The position numbers and the translations under genes were made by a program. The notes below the pieces were generated by a model. It saw only the letters and a program-made list of their open reading frames with translations, had not been told where the DNA came from and did not search any database. 64,000 nt of DNA from an uncultured Sulfolobales archaeon (lineage in GTDB: Archaea; Thermoproteota; Thermoprotei_A; Sulfolobales; Desulfurococcaceae). Location: contig CALIML010000001.1 of NCBI GenBank assembly GCA_938045475.1, positions 87,662 to 151,661 on the forward strand. The letters run 5' to 3'. How positions within the stretch are numbered: the stretch's first letter is position 1; each line of letters starts with the position of its first letter. This document shows, in pieces, positions 8,626-17,603 of this stretch.

Positions 8626-9597
8626 TTAGGGTCCTGGTATAATTTTTGTTCCGCTTTCTCCTCTTAAGGCTTCAATACCTCTGTAGAGATGACCTATTAT
8701 AGCTACTTTGCCCCCATTCCTAATGAACCTTATGCAGGCCAGCACTTTTGGACCCATACTGCCTTCAGCAAAATGCCCCTCCACTAAGTACTTCTCTGCT
8801 TCGCTAACAGTAATAGTGCTGAGCGGCGTTTGATCAGTTTTACCGTAGTTTAAGTAGACTCTATCTACATCAGTTAAAACCATGAATACTGATGCTCCAA
8901 GGGCTGAAGCAAGTCTTTCTCCAGCTAAGTCTTTATCTACTACTGCTTCCACGCCAAATAATCTACCGTTTGCTTTAACTACAGGTATCCCCCCTCCACC
9001 ACTAGCGATCACTATGAATCCTTCATCAACTAACTTCTTTACTGCACTTATTTCAACGTGGTTTACTGGGTCAGGTGATGGAACCACCCTCCTAATGCCT
9101 CCCCTGGGGTCAGGCTTCATTATCCAGCCGTATTCATTCATTAGTTTCTTCGCTTCATCCTCCTCATACCATGGGCCAATGTACTTAGTTGGATTCTTGA
9201 AGGCTGGGTCGTCTCTGCGGACAATGACTTGAGTAATTACTGTTATAACTCCTTTCACTTTACTACCCAGCAAGTTTGCCTCTAGTAGACTGTTGTGTAT
9301 GGTTTGCTGCAATAAGTAGCCAAGCCATCCTTGAGTCATTGCTCCAGCTATGTCGAGAGTCATTGGAGGCAGCTTCTTCAACTTTAAGCCGGCGAGCATC
9401 CATTCAGCTATTATCCCTACTTGAGGTCCATTTCCATGAGTGATCACTATCTTGTATCCCTCGCTGACCAGTTCTACGATTAGCTTAGAGGCTCTTTCAG
9501 CGTTCCTCCAGTACTCTTGCGGAGTGCCTTTATCGCTTTTCGATTGAAAGGCGTTTCCCCCAAAAGCTACTACTAGTAGCTTCTCATCTCTATTCAA
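8626..9597 (-). CDS. arcC: Carbamate kinase
   Basis: The protein catalyses reversible phosphate transfer between carbamoyl phosphate and ADP, giving ATP, CO2 and ammonia. It has the amino-acid-kinase fold signatures of carbamate kinase: VVAFGGNAF (about 8-16), VITHGNGPQVG (about 48-58), RRVVPSPDP, IASGGGGIPV (about 194-203), EAVVDKDLAGERLA and the C-terminal GHFAEGSMGPKVLAC segment. The 323-residue length is normal. TTG 9597 has GAGGTG six bases upstream. No arcA or arcB gene is adjacent, so it may serve fermentative ATP formation or carbamoyl phosphate supply; the direction is inference. Confidence 0.93.
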   Translation of the reverse strand: MNRDEKLLVVAFGGNAFQSKSDKGTPQEYWRNAERASKLIVELVSEGYKIVITHGNGPQVGIIAEWMLAGLKLKKLPPMTLDIAGAMTQGWLGYLLQQTIHNSLLEANLLGSKVKGVITVITQVIVRRDDPAFKNPTKYIGPWYEEDEAKKLMNEYGWIMKPDPRGGIRRVVPSPDPVNHVEISAVKKLVDEGFIVIASGGGGIPVVKANGRLFGVEAVVDKDLAGERLASALGASVFMVLTDVDRVYLNYGKTDQTPLSTITVSEAEKYLVEGHFAEGSMGPKVLACIRFIRNGGKVAIIGHLYRGIEALRGESGTKIIPGP

Positions 9598-9709
9598 TAA
9601 AACACCTCGCTTAGGCTTAGGTAGACGTATTAATTAGGTTAGTTCACTATTTTTAAAGCGTTGTATTTAGGAGAGTTAGTGTTTTAACATCGAGTTGCTC
9701 TAGGGAGGA

Positions 9710-10603
9710 GTGGGCTGGGATGGGGACTTGAAGTCGATTCTAGTAGTTGCAGCATTATCATTGATTGCCGCCCTAAGTATCTCGTCGGCTTCAATACTCG
9801 TCCTCTTATCAAAAGCCGATGCTCTGGGGTGCGTTTTCTGGAGGCTATTTATAACAAGTCTGCTTCTCACATCATACACTGGTGCTCGGAGCAGGGGGTT
9901 GTTTAAGCGCATTGCATGCGATAAGTGGTTGCTTAAAGCATCAGCGTTATCAGGCTTTACCTTATTCGCACACTTCGCTCTATGGATGGAGAGCTTATTC
10001 TACATACCGGTGTCGTATAGCACTACCATAGTAGTCACATATCCAATGCAGTTAATTCTACTTGATGCTGCCTTAGGAGAGGCTCCAAGTAAAAGACAAG
10101 TAGTTGGAATGATATGCGGCTTTTCACTCCTCTTACTCCTATTAACACAGGGAGTTTTTGAAGCCCTAGACTTAAGGGGCGTAGTGTATAGCCTGCTAGC
10201 GTCTACAGCTGCATCAGCCTACTTCGGAATAGGGAGAGTGGTGCGTAGGAGGAGTTTAAGTGTGCTGGAATACACTGTTCCCACATATGGATTCTCTTCA
10301 TTGATAGCCTTCTTATATGCCTCAATTATTGGGAGAAACTTATTTAGCTACAGTCCTCACTCATATGCTTTCTTCACCTTAATGTCCCTGGCTCCAATGA
10401 TAGGGGGCCACACAGTAATCAATTACTTGCTTAAGTACTTGAAGAGCAGCGTAGCTACATCAATAGCTTTAACGGAGCCCGTTGGCTCAAGCATTCTAGC
10501 GTACCTATTATTAGGCCAAGAAGTATCTATGGCCAGCGCCATACTAATGATTATGGTGGTGGCTTCAATATGCTTAGTCGTATTAAGCAAAGAAAGCAGT
10601 TGA
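9710..10603 (+). CDS. EamA/DMT-superfamily transporter
   Basis: A 297-residue polytopic protein with about ten hydrophobic segments arranged as two EamA-type halves. Typical family signs are WRLFITSLLL near residue 44, YSTTIVVTYPMQLILLDAAL near 103, and SVATSIALTEPVGSSILAYL near 247. DMT transporters export metabolites or amino acids; this substrate is unknown. The start is uncertain: GTG 9710 touches the ribosome site GGGAGGAG, while TTG 9728 is the next in-frame start just before the first membrane span. It stands alone, divergent from carbamate kinase. Confidence 0.85.
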   Translation: MGWDGDLKSILVVAALSLIAALSISSASILVLLSKADALGCVFWRLFITSLLLTSYTGARSRGLFKRIACDKWLLKASALSGFTLFAHFALWMESLFYIPVSYSTTIVVTYPMQLILLDAALGEAPSKRQVVGMICGFSLLLLLLTQGVFEALDLRGVVYSLLASTAASAYFGIGRVVRRRSLSVLEYTVPTYGFSSLIAFLYASIIGRNLFSYSPHSYAFFTLMSLAPMIGGHTVINYLLKYLKSSVATSIALTEPVGSSILAYLLLGQEVSMASAILMIMVVASICLVVLSKESS

Positions 10604-10649
10604 GAAAACGGCTGCTCAGGCTTCAAGGAGCTTTACTTCTCTGCCTAAG

Positions 10650-11477
10650 CTATGTTAAAGTAGCTTTAGAGAGTAACATTAAATCACTTGAACTAAGCCT
10701 CCACCCCATAGAGCCCAGTAATTCCTCTACATGCTTCTTCGACTCAGCCTTAGGAATAGCTATGACTCTAGGCCTTGAAATCAAGTAGTTTAGCGCTATT
10801 TGAATAGGCGTCTTACCGTACTTAAAGCCTAGCTGTTTCAATGCTTCTAAATCCTTTACAGCCCCTCTCTCTATAGGCGTATACGCCTGTATAGTGATCC
10901 CCTTGAGTACAGCGTATGGCAACAAGTCCCTCTCAATATCTCTATGAATGATGCTGTAATGCACTTGGTTTACAACTATATCAGCCTTCCTCACTGCTGT
11001 AACAGCCTCCTCAAGTTCATTTAAGCTGAAGTTGCTTACACCAATGTATCTAGCCAGCCCCTCTAAGTATACTGACTCAAAGTTCCTCACTTGCCTACCT
11101 ATGCTAATGGATTTATTCGGCCAGTGTATGAGCATTAAATCTACAGTGCTTACTCCAAGCCTTTTAACAGAAGATCTAGCTGCTTTCAACACTTCCTCCC
11201 GACTGACAAGTCTTTCAGGCAAGATCTTTGTAGTTATGAAAACCCTTTGCCTCCCAACTCTCTTCACTAATTCACCAACAAATTCCTCAGCTCTACCATT
11301 ATGATACATTTCAGCTGTATCAATATTGTCTACCCCACTCTCTATAGCGTATAAGTATGCCTCGAGGCACTTTCCATAGTCCCTTATTGCCCAAGTCCCA
11401 AGCCCTATTGCTGAAACACGTTCGCCCGTTATACCAACTTCCTTTCTATCACTATGGTCTATTTCTAAGAGGCTCAC
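10650..11477 (-). CDS. Aldo/keto reductase
   Basis: A 275-residue TIM-barrel NAD(P)H-dependent oxidoreductase of the AKR superfamily. The signature sequence VDNIDTAEMYHN (about 49-60) holds the catalytic Asp and Tyr, FITTKILPER the catalytic Lys, and DLMLIHWPNK (about 112-121) the His. IGVSNFSLNELE and IPKAESKKHVEELLG are the substrate/cofactor segments. Its GTG start directly follows the padR stop codon with no gap, so it is translated with the PadR regulator. The substrate is probably a small aldehyde or ketone. With the divergent MATE pump it may form a detoxification module under PadR control. Confidence 0.9.
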   Translation of the reverse strand: MSLLEIDHSDRKEVGITGERVSAIGLGTWAIRDYGKCLEAYLYAIESGVDNIDTAEMYHNGRAEEFVGELVKRVGRQRVFITTKILPERLVSREEVLKAARSSVKRLGVSTVDLMLIHWPNKSISIGRQVRNFESVYLEGLARYIGVSNFSLNELEEAVTAVRKADIVVNQVHYSIIHRDIERDLLPYAVLKGITIQAYTPIERGAVKDLEALKQLGFKYGKTPIQIALNYLISRPRVIAIPKAESKKHVEELLGSMGWRLSSSDLMLLSKATLT

Positions 11478-11891
11478 TTACTTCAACTCCTCCCCCAAAT
11501 TTATTAATGTCTTCTTAAGCATTTCAAGCCTATCCTTAATTGCAGGGTTTGAGAGGATTTCGTTCCTATTAGGGAGCTTGCTGTATGCTTTAAGCATTTG
11601 CGTAAGTATTGAAGCCATTTTAGCCGTATGTGGAGGCGTTTCATTGGCTAACGCTTCCAACCCAGCATTAGTTATTGCGTAAATAGCCCTCCCACTACTA
11701 ACTCTTCTCTCAATAAGCCCCAACTTAACCATTTCACCTAGAACTCTATAGAAAGTACCTATTGAAGGCCTCCAAACTGGTTCAACGTGGTAAAGTATCT
11801 CCTTGTACAACGCGTATCCATGCAGCTTCCCTCTGGAGACAAGTGATGCGAGAGCTAAGTGCTTAATTACTGAACTCCTCCTCTTAGGCAT
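11478..11891 (-). CDS. PadR family transcriptional regulator
   Basis: A 137-residue repressor-type protein with an N-terminal winged helix and a C-terminal dimerisation helix. Recognisable PadR elements are LHGYALYKEIL (about 24-34), PSIGTFYRVLGEMVKLGLIERR (winged-helix recognition region, about 42-63) and RAIYAITNAGLEAL (wing). ATG 11891 has AGGTG seven bases upstream. PadR proteins often repress a divergent multidrug exporter and are released by drugs. The palindrome at 11904-11936, beginning 13 bases upstream of this start codon, fits its operator. It is cotranscribed with the aldo/keto reductase. Confidence 0.9.
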   Translation of the reverse strand: MPKRRSSVIKHLALASLVSRGKLHGYALYKEILYHVEPVWRPSIGTFYRVLGEMVKLGLIERRVSSGRAIYAITNAGLEALANETPPHTAKMASILTQMLKAYSKLPNRNEILSNPAIKDRLEMLKKTLINLGEELK

Positions 11892-11903
11892 TAGAGCACC
11901 TGT

Positions 11904-11936
11904 AAAGAAATATATTCTCGGGGAATATATTTCTTT
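11904..11936. promoter_or_regulatory. PadR operator candidate: 14-bp perfect inverted repeat
   Basis: AAAGAAATATATTC at 11904-11917 is repeated exactly in inverted orientation at 11923-11936 around a five-base spacer, TCGGG. It lies between the divergent padR and MATE starts. The AT-rich arms also contain TATA-like sequence, so a bound repressor would cover both promoters. PadR operators are often described as ATAT-rich inverted repeats, which agrees with what is seen. Confidence 0.8.
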
Positions 11937-11965
11937 GAAATATAGCTCTATAGCAGTGATTCAAG

Positions 11966-13351
11966 GTGAAGCCATCTAGAGAAGTCGTTGAGAAGTACAG
12001 GGATAGGATACTCAATGGACCTATAGTTGCGACTATGCTCAGGCTGGGGGCTCCACTAATGGCTGTTCAAGCACTCTACGTATCATACAATATAGCTGAT
12101 GCGTACTGGCTCTCAGTGTACAGCCAATACGACATAGCTATTCCAAGGCAAGTATGGCCTATTCAAATGCTCTTCTTAGTGTTTGCTCAAGGTATTGCAG
12201 CAGCTAACCTAGCGTTAATGTCTCAATACGTTGGCGCAGGCAGCTATGGAAAGGCTAGTGAAACTGCATCAAAGTTTCTCACCGTAAACTTAATTACATC
12301 AATAGCTGGATCAGCTGTCTACATAGCTCTCGTCCCAGCAATATACAGCTACTTAGTCAACGTTCCTCAACTAATATATGAAGGAGTGGTGCTTTACGCA
12401 AAAATAATGGCTGTAGACATGGTGGTAACATGCTTCAACATAGTGTTTACGACAGTTCTACAAGCAATGGGGGATACCGTGAGGCCAAGCATTGTTGGAG
12501 GAGTCGCATCAATAATAAACATAGTCCTGGATCCATTCATGATACTTGGAATCCCCCCATTCCCTGCAATGGGTGTTGCTGGCGCTGCAGTAGCAACAGT
12601 GTTGAGCAAGCTGGCTGGCACACTAGTGCTAGTGTACTTATTGAAGAATTACCCAGGCGCTAAGCTAAGGTTCACTAAAAAAGTAGATCTAGAGTGGTTG
12701 ATCAGCAACCTTAGGATAGGGCTGCCGGTAATGCTATTCATGGCGTCCAACAGCTTGGCGTTCGCTATGCAGACAAGGCTAATCAATGTCTTCGGCGAAG
12801 TAGCTGCAGCTGCATACTCCATAGGCTTCATAGTCATGGATGTAGCTGACGCCGCTCTATGGGGGCTTTCAAGCGCTGTATCAATAATGGTTGGACAAAA
12901 CCTTGGGGGAGGTAAAAACTATAGGGCTAGGGAAGTTGCCTGCAAATCCATGTACACAATATTGGCAGCCACTAGCGTTAGCTCCATAATCATCTACCCG
13001 ATCATGGGGCTGTTCATAGATCCATTTACAGACGATCCCTCAATATACGCAGAGGCAGAGACTTTCATAGAGACATTCCTGTTCAGCCTACCGTTCTTTG
13101 CATCATTCTTTATAGCTCTTTCAGTTGGCAGAGGATCTGGACACACAACTGTGCCAACAATAATAGGTGTTGTAAGACTATGGATCTTGAGAGTAGGCCT
13201 CGGGTACTGCCTGGCTCTACTGCTAGGGCTGGGATCTTATGGCATATGGCTAGCGATGGCGGTAAGCAATTACGCTAGTGGAGTACTCTCAATAATATGG
13301 GTTAAGTATGGTGGATGGGCTAAACCAGTAATCAATGCCTCTCGAAGCTAG
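11966..13351 (+). CDS. MATE family efflux transporter
   Basis: A 461-residue membrane protein with about twelve hydrophobic spans in two homologous halves, as in multidrug and toxin extrusion (MATE) transporters. Family features include RLGAPLMAVQALYVSYNIAD near residue 26, VLQAMGDTVRPSI near 166, and FMASNSLAFAMQTRLINVFG near 256. It exports cationic drugs or toxins against Na+ or H+. GTG 11966 is the start. Placement opposite a PadR repressor across a palindrome suggests drug-induced expression. Its last 20 bases overlap the end of the convergent KaiC-like gene. Confidence 0.9.
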   Translation: MKPSREVVEKYRDRILNGPIVATMLRLGAPLMAVQALYVSYNIADAYWLSVYSQYDIAIPRQVWPIQMLFLVFAQGIAAANLALMSQYVGAGSYGKASETASKFLTVNLITSIAGSAVYIALVPAIYSYLVNVPQLIYEGVVLYAKIMAVDMVVTCFNIVFTTVLQAMGDTVRPSIVGGVASIINIVLDPFMILGIPPFPAMGVAGAAVATVLSKLAGTLVLVYLLKNYPGAKLRFTKKVDLEWLISNLRIGLPVMLFMASNSLAFAMQTRLINVFGEVAAAAYSIGFIVMDVADAALWGLSSAVSIMVGQNLGGGKNYRAREVACKSMYTILAATSVSSIIIYPIMGLFIDPFTDDPSIYAEAETFIETFLFSLPFFASFFIALSVGRGSGHTTVPTIIGVVRLWILRVGLGYCLALLLGLGSYGIWLAMAVSNYASGVLSIIWVKYGGWAKPVINASRS

Positions 13352-14744
13352 CATTTATATATTTAACGCAATCAGCCACGCACTCCTTAACGCTTTCCTC
13401 ACAGACACTTATAGGCTCTCCATACTTGGGGTAGAAAGTCGTTTTACCGTCTCCTAAAGCCTCATAACTTATTGCGTAATCACTTATGGAAGCATTGCTT
13501 GCAAACACTCTCTTATCCGTAAATGCCTCTACTCTAAGTACAGTTACTCCCTGATTCCTCATTAACGTCAGCTGGTTTCTGAGAAACGCAAGATAGTGGG
13601 GTAATTCCCCGGCTTCAATAGCAATCTTCATTGGTACGTGAGTTTCCCAGAAGATGACTGCACCTGGCCTAATAGTTCTAACTAGGTCAGCTTCTATTGC
13701 ATACAGCTCTTCAATACTTAAACCAGCTGGGTTGAGCGACTTAACTACGTAAATTTCGTTAACAACTCTTTCCGCAAAACTCTCATTAACTCCAGCGTCC
13801 TTTAAGGCTTTAACAGATCGCGAAATCCATTCACTTGGAGAAACAGTGTAGCTAACTACTAATGCCCGGCGTTTATTGATTAATGCAGCCGCTGTAATTA
13901 TGGGGATTAAGTCAGCCATGGTGGGCCTTAAGTTTACATAACTGATATATATGCTTTCGCCAGCTCTCAAGCCGTCCAGTAATTCGCCCAACACTTTACA
14001 TGGAAGTTCGAATGGCGCGAGGTCTTCAAACGGTACTTCATGTATTAGTGGCGGAGGATACCATAATTCAATGCCTACCCCGCTCCTTATAGTAAACGGT
14101 ACTTCAGCTACTTGAGTTTCGCCCCCCCTCATCTTTACAAACTCCATTCTCCTGTAAATGAAGCCTCTTCTAACGTATCTTTTTAATCTAATCACTAGCG
14201 AGCTTGGGTAAATTGCGTCTAAAAGTACTTCTTTATGTTCTTTTACATCACCTGGGTCTTCTATTACCAAGATCAGCAGTCCATTAATGATCCTTGGGAT
14301 GCTCCTGAAGAAATTCTGTATCCACGCTCTCCTCTCAATAGATTTAATTACTCTGAGGATGGGGTTAACGCTATCTATAACGACTACCTTGGGCTTGAAT
14401 TCAGCTATTAATTCAGAGATTTGTTGAACTAAGTCCTTTGCTGCTTCTTCACTTGCTGGAATTAATACATTCATGAACTTAAGTGATTTGCCCCTTAAAT
14501 CGGTGAAGTCCATGCCGAGCTCCTTCATGTAGTAAAGGAATTCGTCTTCAAATTCATTCACCGATATATAAAGGCACCTCGATCCTTTTAATGCATTCTT
14601 ATAGCATATAGTTGATGCAAAGATAGTCTTGCCGCAGCCGGGTTTGCCGAAAACGACTATGGCAGCTCCAAACTTAAGTAGATCTCTATACCTTACATCA
14701 AGGTCTTCTACACCTAGCGTAGTCTCATGAGCATTACTGAGCAA
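13332..14744 (-). CDS. Tandem KaiC/RadA-like ATPase with a degenerate second domain
   Basis: A 470-residue RecA-superfamily protein of the KaiC type. Domain 1 has Walker A GKPGCGKT (33-40), then CLYISVNEFEDEFLYYM and Walker B KVVVIDSVNP (about 119-128), followed by a basic RLKRYVRRGF strand. Domain 2 (from about 245) keeps the fold pattern, GESIYISYVNLRPTMADLI and GAVIFWETHVP, but has no P-loop, so it probably does not hydrolyse ATP. TTG 14744 has GGAGG upstream. Single-domain KaiC-like ArlH works with archaellum motors. This gene lies beside a pilus locus and could play a similar role, though that is inference. Confidence 0.75.
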   Translation of the reverse strand: MLSNAHETTLGVEDLDVRYRDLLKFGAAIVVFGKPGCGKTIFASTICYKNALKGSRCLYISVNEFEDEFLYYMKELGMDFTDLRGKSLKFMNVLIPASEEAAKDLVQQISELIAEFKPKVVVIDSVNPILRVIKSIERRAWIQNFFRSIPRIINGLLILVIEDPGDVKEHKEVLLDAIYPSSLVIRLKRYVRRGFIYRRMEFVKMRGGETQVAEVPFTIRSGVGIELWYPPPLIHEVPFEDLAPFELPCKVLGELLDGLRAGESIYISYVNLRPTMADLIPIITAAALINKRRALVVSYTVSPSEWISRSVKALKDAGVNESFAERVVNEIYVVKSLNPAGLSIEELYAIEADLVRTIRPGAVIFWETHVPMKIAIEAGELPHYLAFLRNQLTLMRNQGVTVLRVEAFTDKRVFASNASISDYAISYEALGDGKTTFYPKYGEPISVCEESVKECVADCVKYINASFERH

Positions 14745-14805
14745 AGCTCTATGAAGCCTCCGTCACTTTTATACATAATGTAATTAATCCTTTTCATTCA
14801 GCTAC

Positions 14806-14912
14806 TATATAAACTTTAATCAGCTTAACTAATGAGGCAAGTTATGTTACTTAAATCCATTAAGACCTCGTTTCCAGCCTTGGTTGAGGCTGAAAGCCCG
14901 CAGGCTTGTCTT
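14806..14912 (+). ncRNA. Candidate structured RNA with TATA box upstream (gap 14745-15123)
   Basis: The 379-base gap before the pilus locus has a TATATAAA at 14806-14813, and 50-100 bases downstream there is a compact three-way fold. Outer stem AAGAC/GTCTT is at 14862-14866 and 14908-14912, hairpin CAGCCT/AGGCTG at 14875-14880 and 14887-14892, and hairpin AAGCC/GGCTT with a CGCA loop at 14894-14907. The same stretch also carries a 32-codon open frame (14832-14930), which could be coincidental. Whether this is a small RNA, a leader or a transposon-end remnant is open. I saw nothing else in the gap. Confidence 0.4.
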
Positions 14913-15123
14913 CAAGGATATGGCGCATAACTAATGTAATTTAGTTCCAGGATCTCGGGGAAGTGAAAACAAATAGTTTACAGTGCGGGCTGGAGATGTA
15001 GCTGCATGCCAGTGAATTGTAGTTCAGCAAATTTATGGGCTAAACTCTATGAGGATAAACTTTTTTTTAACAGTCTTTCTATTGTGTGTAGGGGCTTTGC
15101 ATTAACGTTAAGGTGGTAAAGGA

Positions 15124-15459
15124 GTGAAAGCTTTCAGTTTAAATGAGTTAATTAAGTACGTTAAGAACTACATAGCGCAGCGCTCCCCCGGATTGATGGA
15201 GACACTAGATATGGTTGCTGTATTCAGCGATGCTAACGTAAGCGGCATTGTGGAACTGTTCTTCAAGGATTCCAATAAAACCTTTCAGTTACTAGCGAAG
15301 CACTACGGAAGTGCGGATACAGCTATCTTTATATTCACAAACTTATTAGTGAAACCACTTCTCATAAGATTAAATAAGCTAGCGCTCCTAGATCAAGTTG
15401 TTGAAGCTGCCGTTAGGGATAAGGAGGAGTTCTATAGGCTGATTGAGCTAAGCTCGTAG
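15124..15459 (+). CDS. Conserved-looking small protein of unknown function, pilus locus
   Basis: A 111-residue soluble, helix-rich protein that I do not recognise. It begins MKAFSLNELIKYVKNYIAQR and has no membrane segment, signal peptide or cysteine motif. GTG 15124 is preceded by AAGGTGGTAAAGGA, giving a good ribosome site. It is 76 bases upstream of the pilin gene, but that gap contains its own TATA box, so the two may be separately transcribed. Position suggests a role connected with the pilus genes; nothing in the sequence proves it. Confidence 0.6.
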   Translation: MKAFSLNELIKYVKNYIAQRSPGLMETLDMVAVFSDANVSGIVELFFKDSNKTFQLLAKHYGSADTAIFIFTNLLVKPLLIRLNKLALLDQVVEAAVRDKEEFYRLIELSS

Positions 15460-15493
15460 TCCTAGCGCTTCTATCACTTCATTTAATGAAATG

Positions 15494-15501
15494 CTTAAAT
15501 A
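15494..15501 (+). promoter_or_regulatory. TATA box of the pilin gene
   Basis: CTTAAATA at 15494-15501 lies 35 bases before the pilin GTG at 15536. This is the expected distance for an archaeal TATA box with a very short leader. A purine-rich GGGGAGC just before the start supplies the ribosome site. Confidence 0.6.
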
Positions 15502-15535
15502 TATTAATGCATAAGTACTTTACTAGGGGAGCATC

Positions 15536-15964
15536 GTGAAGGCTGTTTCACCTATAGTAGCAACTGTACTATTGATAGTTATTGCAATATCTACGGGAAT
15601 ACTCCTCTGGATATGGGTCTCCGGCTACATATCGAGAAATCACACTCAATCAACTATAGTATTGGAGGAAAGAATTAGAGTCGAGGCAATCCAAGTAAAT
15701 TCCACGGATGGCTCGCTGAATGTAACGATCTACGTTAGGAACATAGGCGGCATCGCTGCAGTCATTTCATCAGCCTACGTATTAGACGTGAACGGCAATT
15801 ACATTACTGCAAACATAAGCATTAGCGAGGAAGTGGAGCCAGGCGAAGTAAAGGGCGTGGCAATAATTAGTTCAAATACCTCACTGACGCCCGGCCGCAT
15901 GTACATAGCTAAAGTAGTTACATCTAGAGGAATCGAGGCATCGTATTTATTTATAGCTCCATGA
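15536..15964 (+). CDS. Archaeal type IV pilin-like protein
   Basis: A 142-residue secreted filament subunit candidate. The N-terminus MKAVSPIVATVLLIVIAIST followed by GILLWIWVSGYI is the class III signal and hydrophobic core of archaeal pilins (pilin N-terminal domain, DUF1628 type). The remainder is a beta-rich, Asn/Ser/Thr-rich domain with several N-x-S/T sequons, fitting a glycosylated extracellular head. The prepilin peptidase cut is expected just before the hydrophobic stretch. GTG 15536 follows its own TATA box. The assembly ATPase starts 70 bases downstream, which supports the assignment. Confidence 0.85.
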   Translation: MKAVSPIVATVLLIVIAISTGILLWIWVSGYISRNHTQSTIVLEERIRVEAIQVNSTDGSLNVTIYVRNIGGIAAVISSAYVLDVNGNYITANISISEEVEPGEVKGVAIISSNTSLTPGRMYIAKVVTSRGIEASYLFIAP

Positions 15965-16034
15965 GTCAAGAGCTTATAAAAACTAATTACCTTCTCAAAC
16001 GGCATACCATATAGTGCCCGGGGTATAAGTAGGC

Positions 16035-17603
16035 TTGAGCACTAGAGTAGTGGGCAGCTACAGTCTATCGCAATACGTGGCTATTACTATTGTAGAGGGA
16101 ATCGACGGTAAAATGAGGTACATAGTTGATGAACCCGTGCTCAACGACTTAAGCAAGAGAATTCTTGTAGAATCAATAAACAGAGTGCATAGCGATATAA
16201 GGCTCCTCAAGAGCTTTTCAGATGCGTCAAAGGCAAACGACTTCAGCTACGCTTTAAACTTAGCTAAGCTAGTTGCTGAAAACACAGCTAAGTCCAAGCT
16301 CGGCACTCTCAAAAAGCTGTTGAAGGCCCCTATGCATAGTGGTTTAATAACTGAAAGTGAGTTGAGTAAAGTGGCTTACTACATTGCCAGGGACTTAGCA
16401 GGCTATGGATCGATAGATCCTTTATTAAGGGATCCTAGGATAGAGGACGTGACGTGTAATGGCGTGGGCGTGCCAATATATGTTTTTCACAATGAGTACG
16501 AGTGGCTTGAAACAAACGTAGCTATGCCGGATGAGGAATCTATGGAGAGAGTTATTAGAAAGCTGAGCTATAGAACTGGCCGCGAGCCATCTATAGCTCA
16601 GCCAATAGTTGAAGGAGTGCTGAGCCCTGAAGGGTATAGGGTCCACATAGTTTTAGATGTTGTTTCAAGGAGGGGACACAGCTTCACTATAAGGAAGTTT
16701 AGGGAGAAGCCTTTCACGATCATTGAGCTAATCAATAGAGGCACTGTTGATCCATGCGTCTCAGCGCTTCTATGGCTTGCAGTAGACAATAAGCTGGGCG
16801 TGATATTTTACGGACCCACAGGCTCGGGGAAGACGACTTTAATGAATGCTATATCAATGCTCCTGCCTCCAGAGATAAAGATAGTTAGCGTTGAAGACAC
16901 TCCTGAAGTGAACCTACCGTTCCACGACAACTGGGTTCCAATGACCACTAGGCTTAGCTACGACGCTGCCGTGCAGAGTGTGACTCTACAAGTCCAAGTT
17001 GAGAGCGCGTTAAGGCAGAGGCCTGATGTGCTGATACTTGGGGAGATACGGTCGAGGGAGGCATATGCCTTCTTTCAAGCTGTTTCAACAGGACATGGGG
17101 GTCTTACGACAATACATTCCGAAAGCGTTGAGTCATTGATCGAGAGGCTTACAGCTCCTCCAATGAGCGTACCTAAATCAATGCTCCCTGTTGCAAAGCT
17201 CTTAGTTAATGTAGTTAGGCTAGCTACTCAAAGAGGCGTTCTAAGGAAAACCATGTATGTTCACGAAATGGAGGGGTACTCGCCAGTCACAGACTCCCTA
17301 ACTGTAAAGGTCTTAGCTAAGTGGTATAGGGAAATCGATGAGTGGAGAATTAATGTGAGGAGCAGCAATTTATTTAAAACTATAGCTGAACTCAATGCAG
17401 CAAGCTACGGGGACGTGGTGGATGAGTTTGTTAGGAGAGCGACCGTCCTGGCTTATGCAGCTAGAAAAGAGCTTGATACAGTTTCACTACATGTATTGGT
17501 TAGGCAATATAGGAGGGAGCCTGAGAAAGTGTTTGAGGAAGCAGTTGAGTACTTGAAGAAGCCCTATGAGGTTAAGGAACTTGTTGAAGCAGGCGTTGCT
17601 TAA
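16035..17603 (+). CDS. Type II/IV secretion (PilT/TadA-type) assembly ATPase
   Basis: A 522-residue hexameric ATPase predicted to power pilin assembly at the membrane. It has an N-terminal domain of about 140 residues, then DPLLRDPRIEDVTCNGVG (about 137-154), Walker A GPTGSGKT near 262, the Asp box and Walker B RPDVLILGEIR near 330, and the His box HGGLTTIHSES near 353. This order is that of the GspE/TadA/ArlI superfamily. TTG 16035 is the start by frame, and its ribosome site is weak. The next gene overlaps its end by 38 bases. Pilus-type, rather than archaellum-type, is inferred from the absence of arl accessory genes. Confidence 0.9.
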   Translation: MSTRVVGSYSLSQYVAITIVEGIDGKMRYIVDEPVLNDLSKRILVESINRVHSDIRLLKSFSDASKANDFSYALNLAKLVAENTAKSKLGTLKKLLKAPMHSGLITESELSKVAYYIARDLAGYGSIDPLLRDPRIEDVTCNGVGVPIYVFHNEYEWLETNVAMPDEESMERVIRKLSYRTGREPSIAQPIVEGVLSPEGYRVHIVLDVVSRRGHSFTIRKFREKPFTIIELINRGTVDPCVSALLWLAVDNKLGVIFYGPTGSGKTTLMNAISMLLPPEIKIVSVEDTPEVNLPFHDNWVPMTTRLSYDAAVQSVTLQVQVESALRQRPDVLILGEIRSREAYAFFQAVSTGHGGLTTIHSESVESLIERLTAPPMSVPKSMLPVAKLLVNVVRLATQRGVLRKTMYVHEMEGYSPVTDSLTVKVLAKWYREIDEWRINVRSSNLFKTIAELNAASYGDVVDEFVRRATVLAYAARKELDTVSLHVLVRQYRREPEKVFEEAVEYLKKPYEVKELVEAGVA

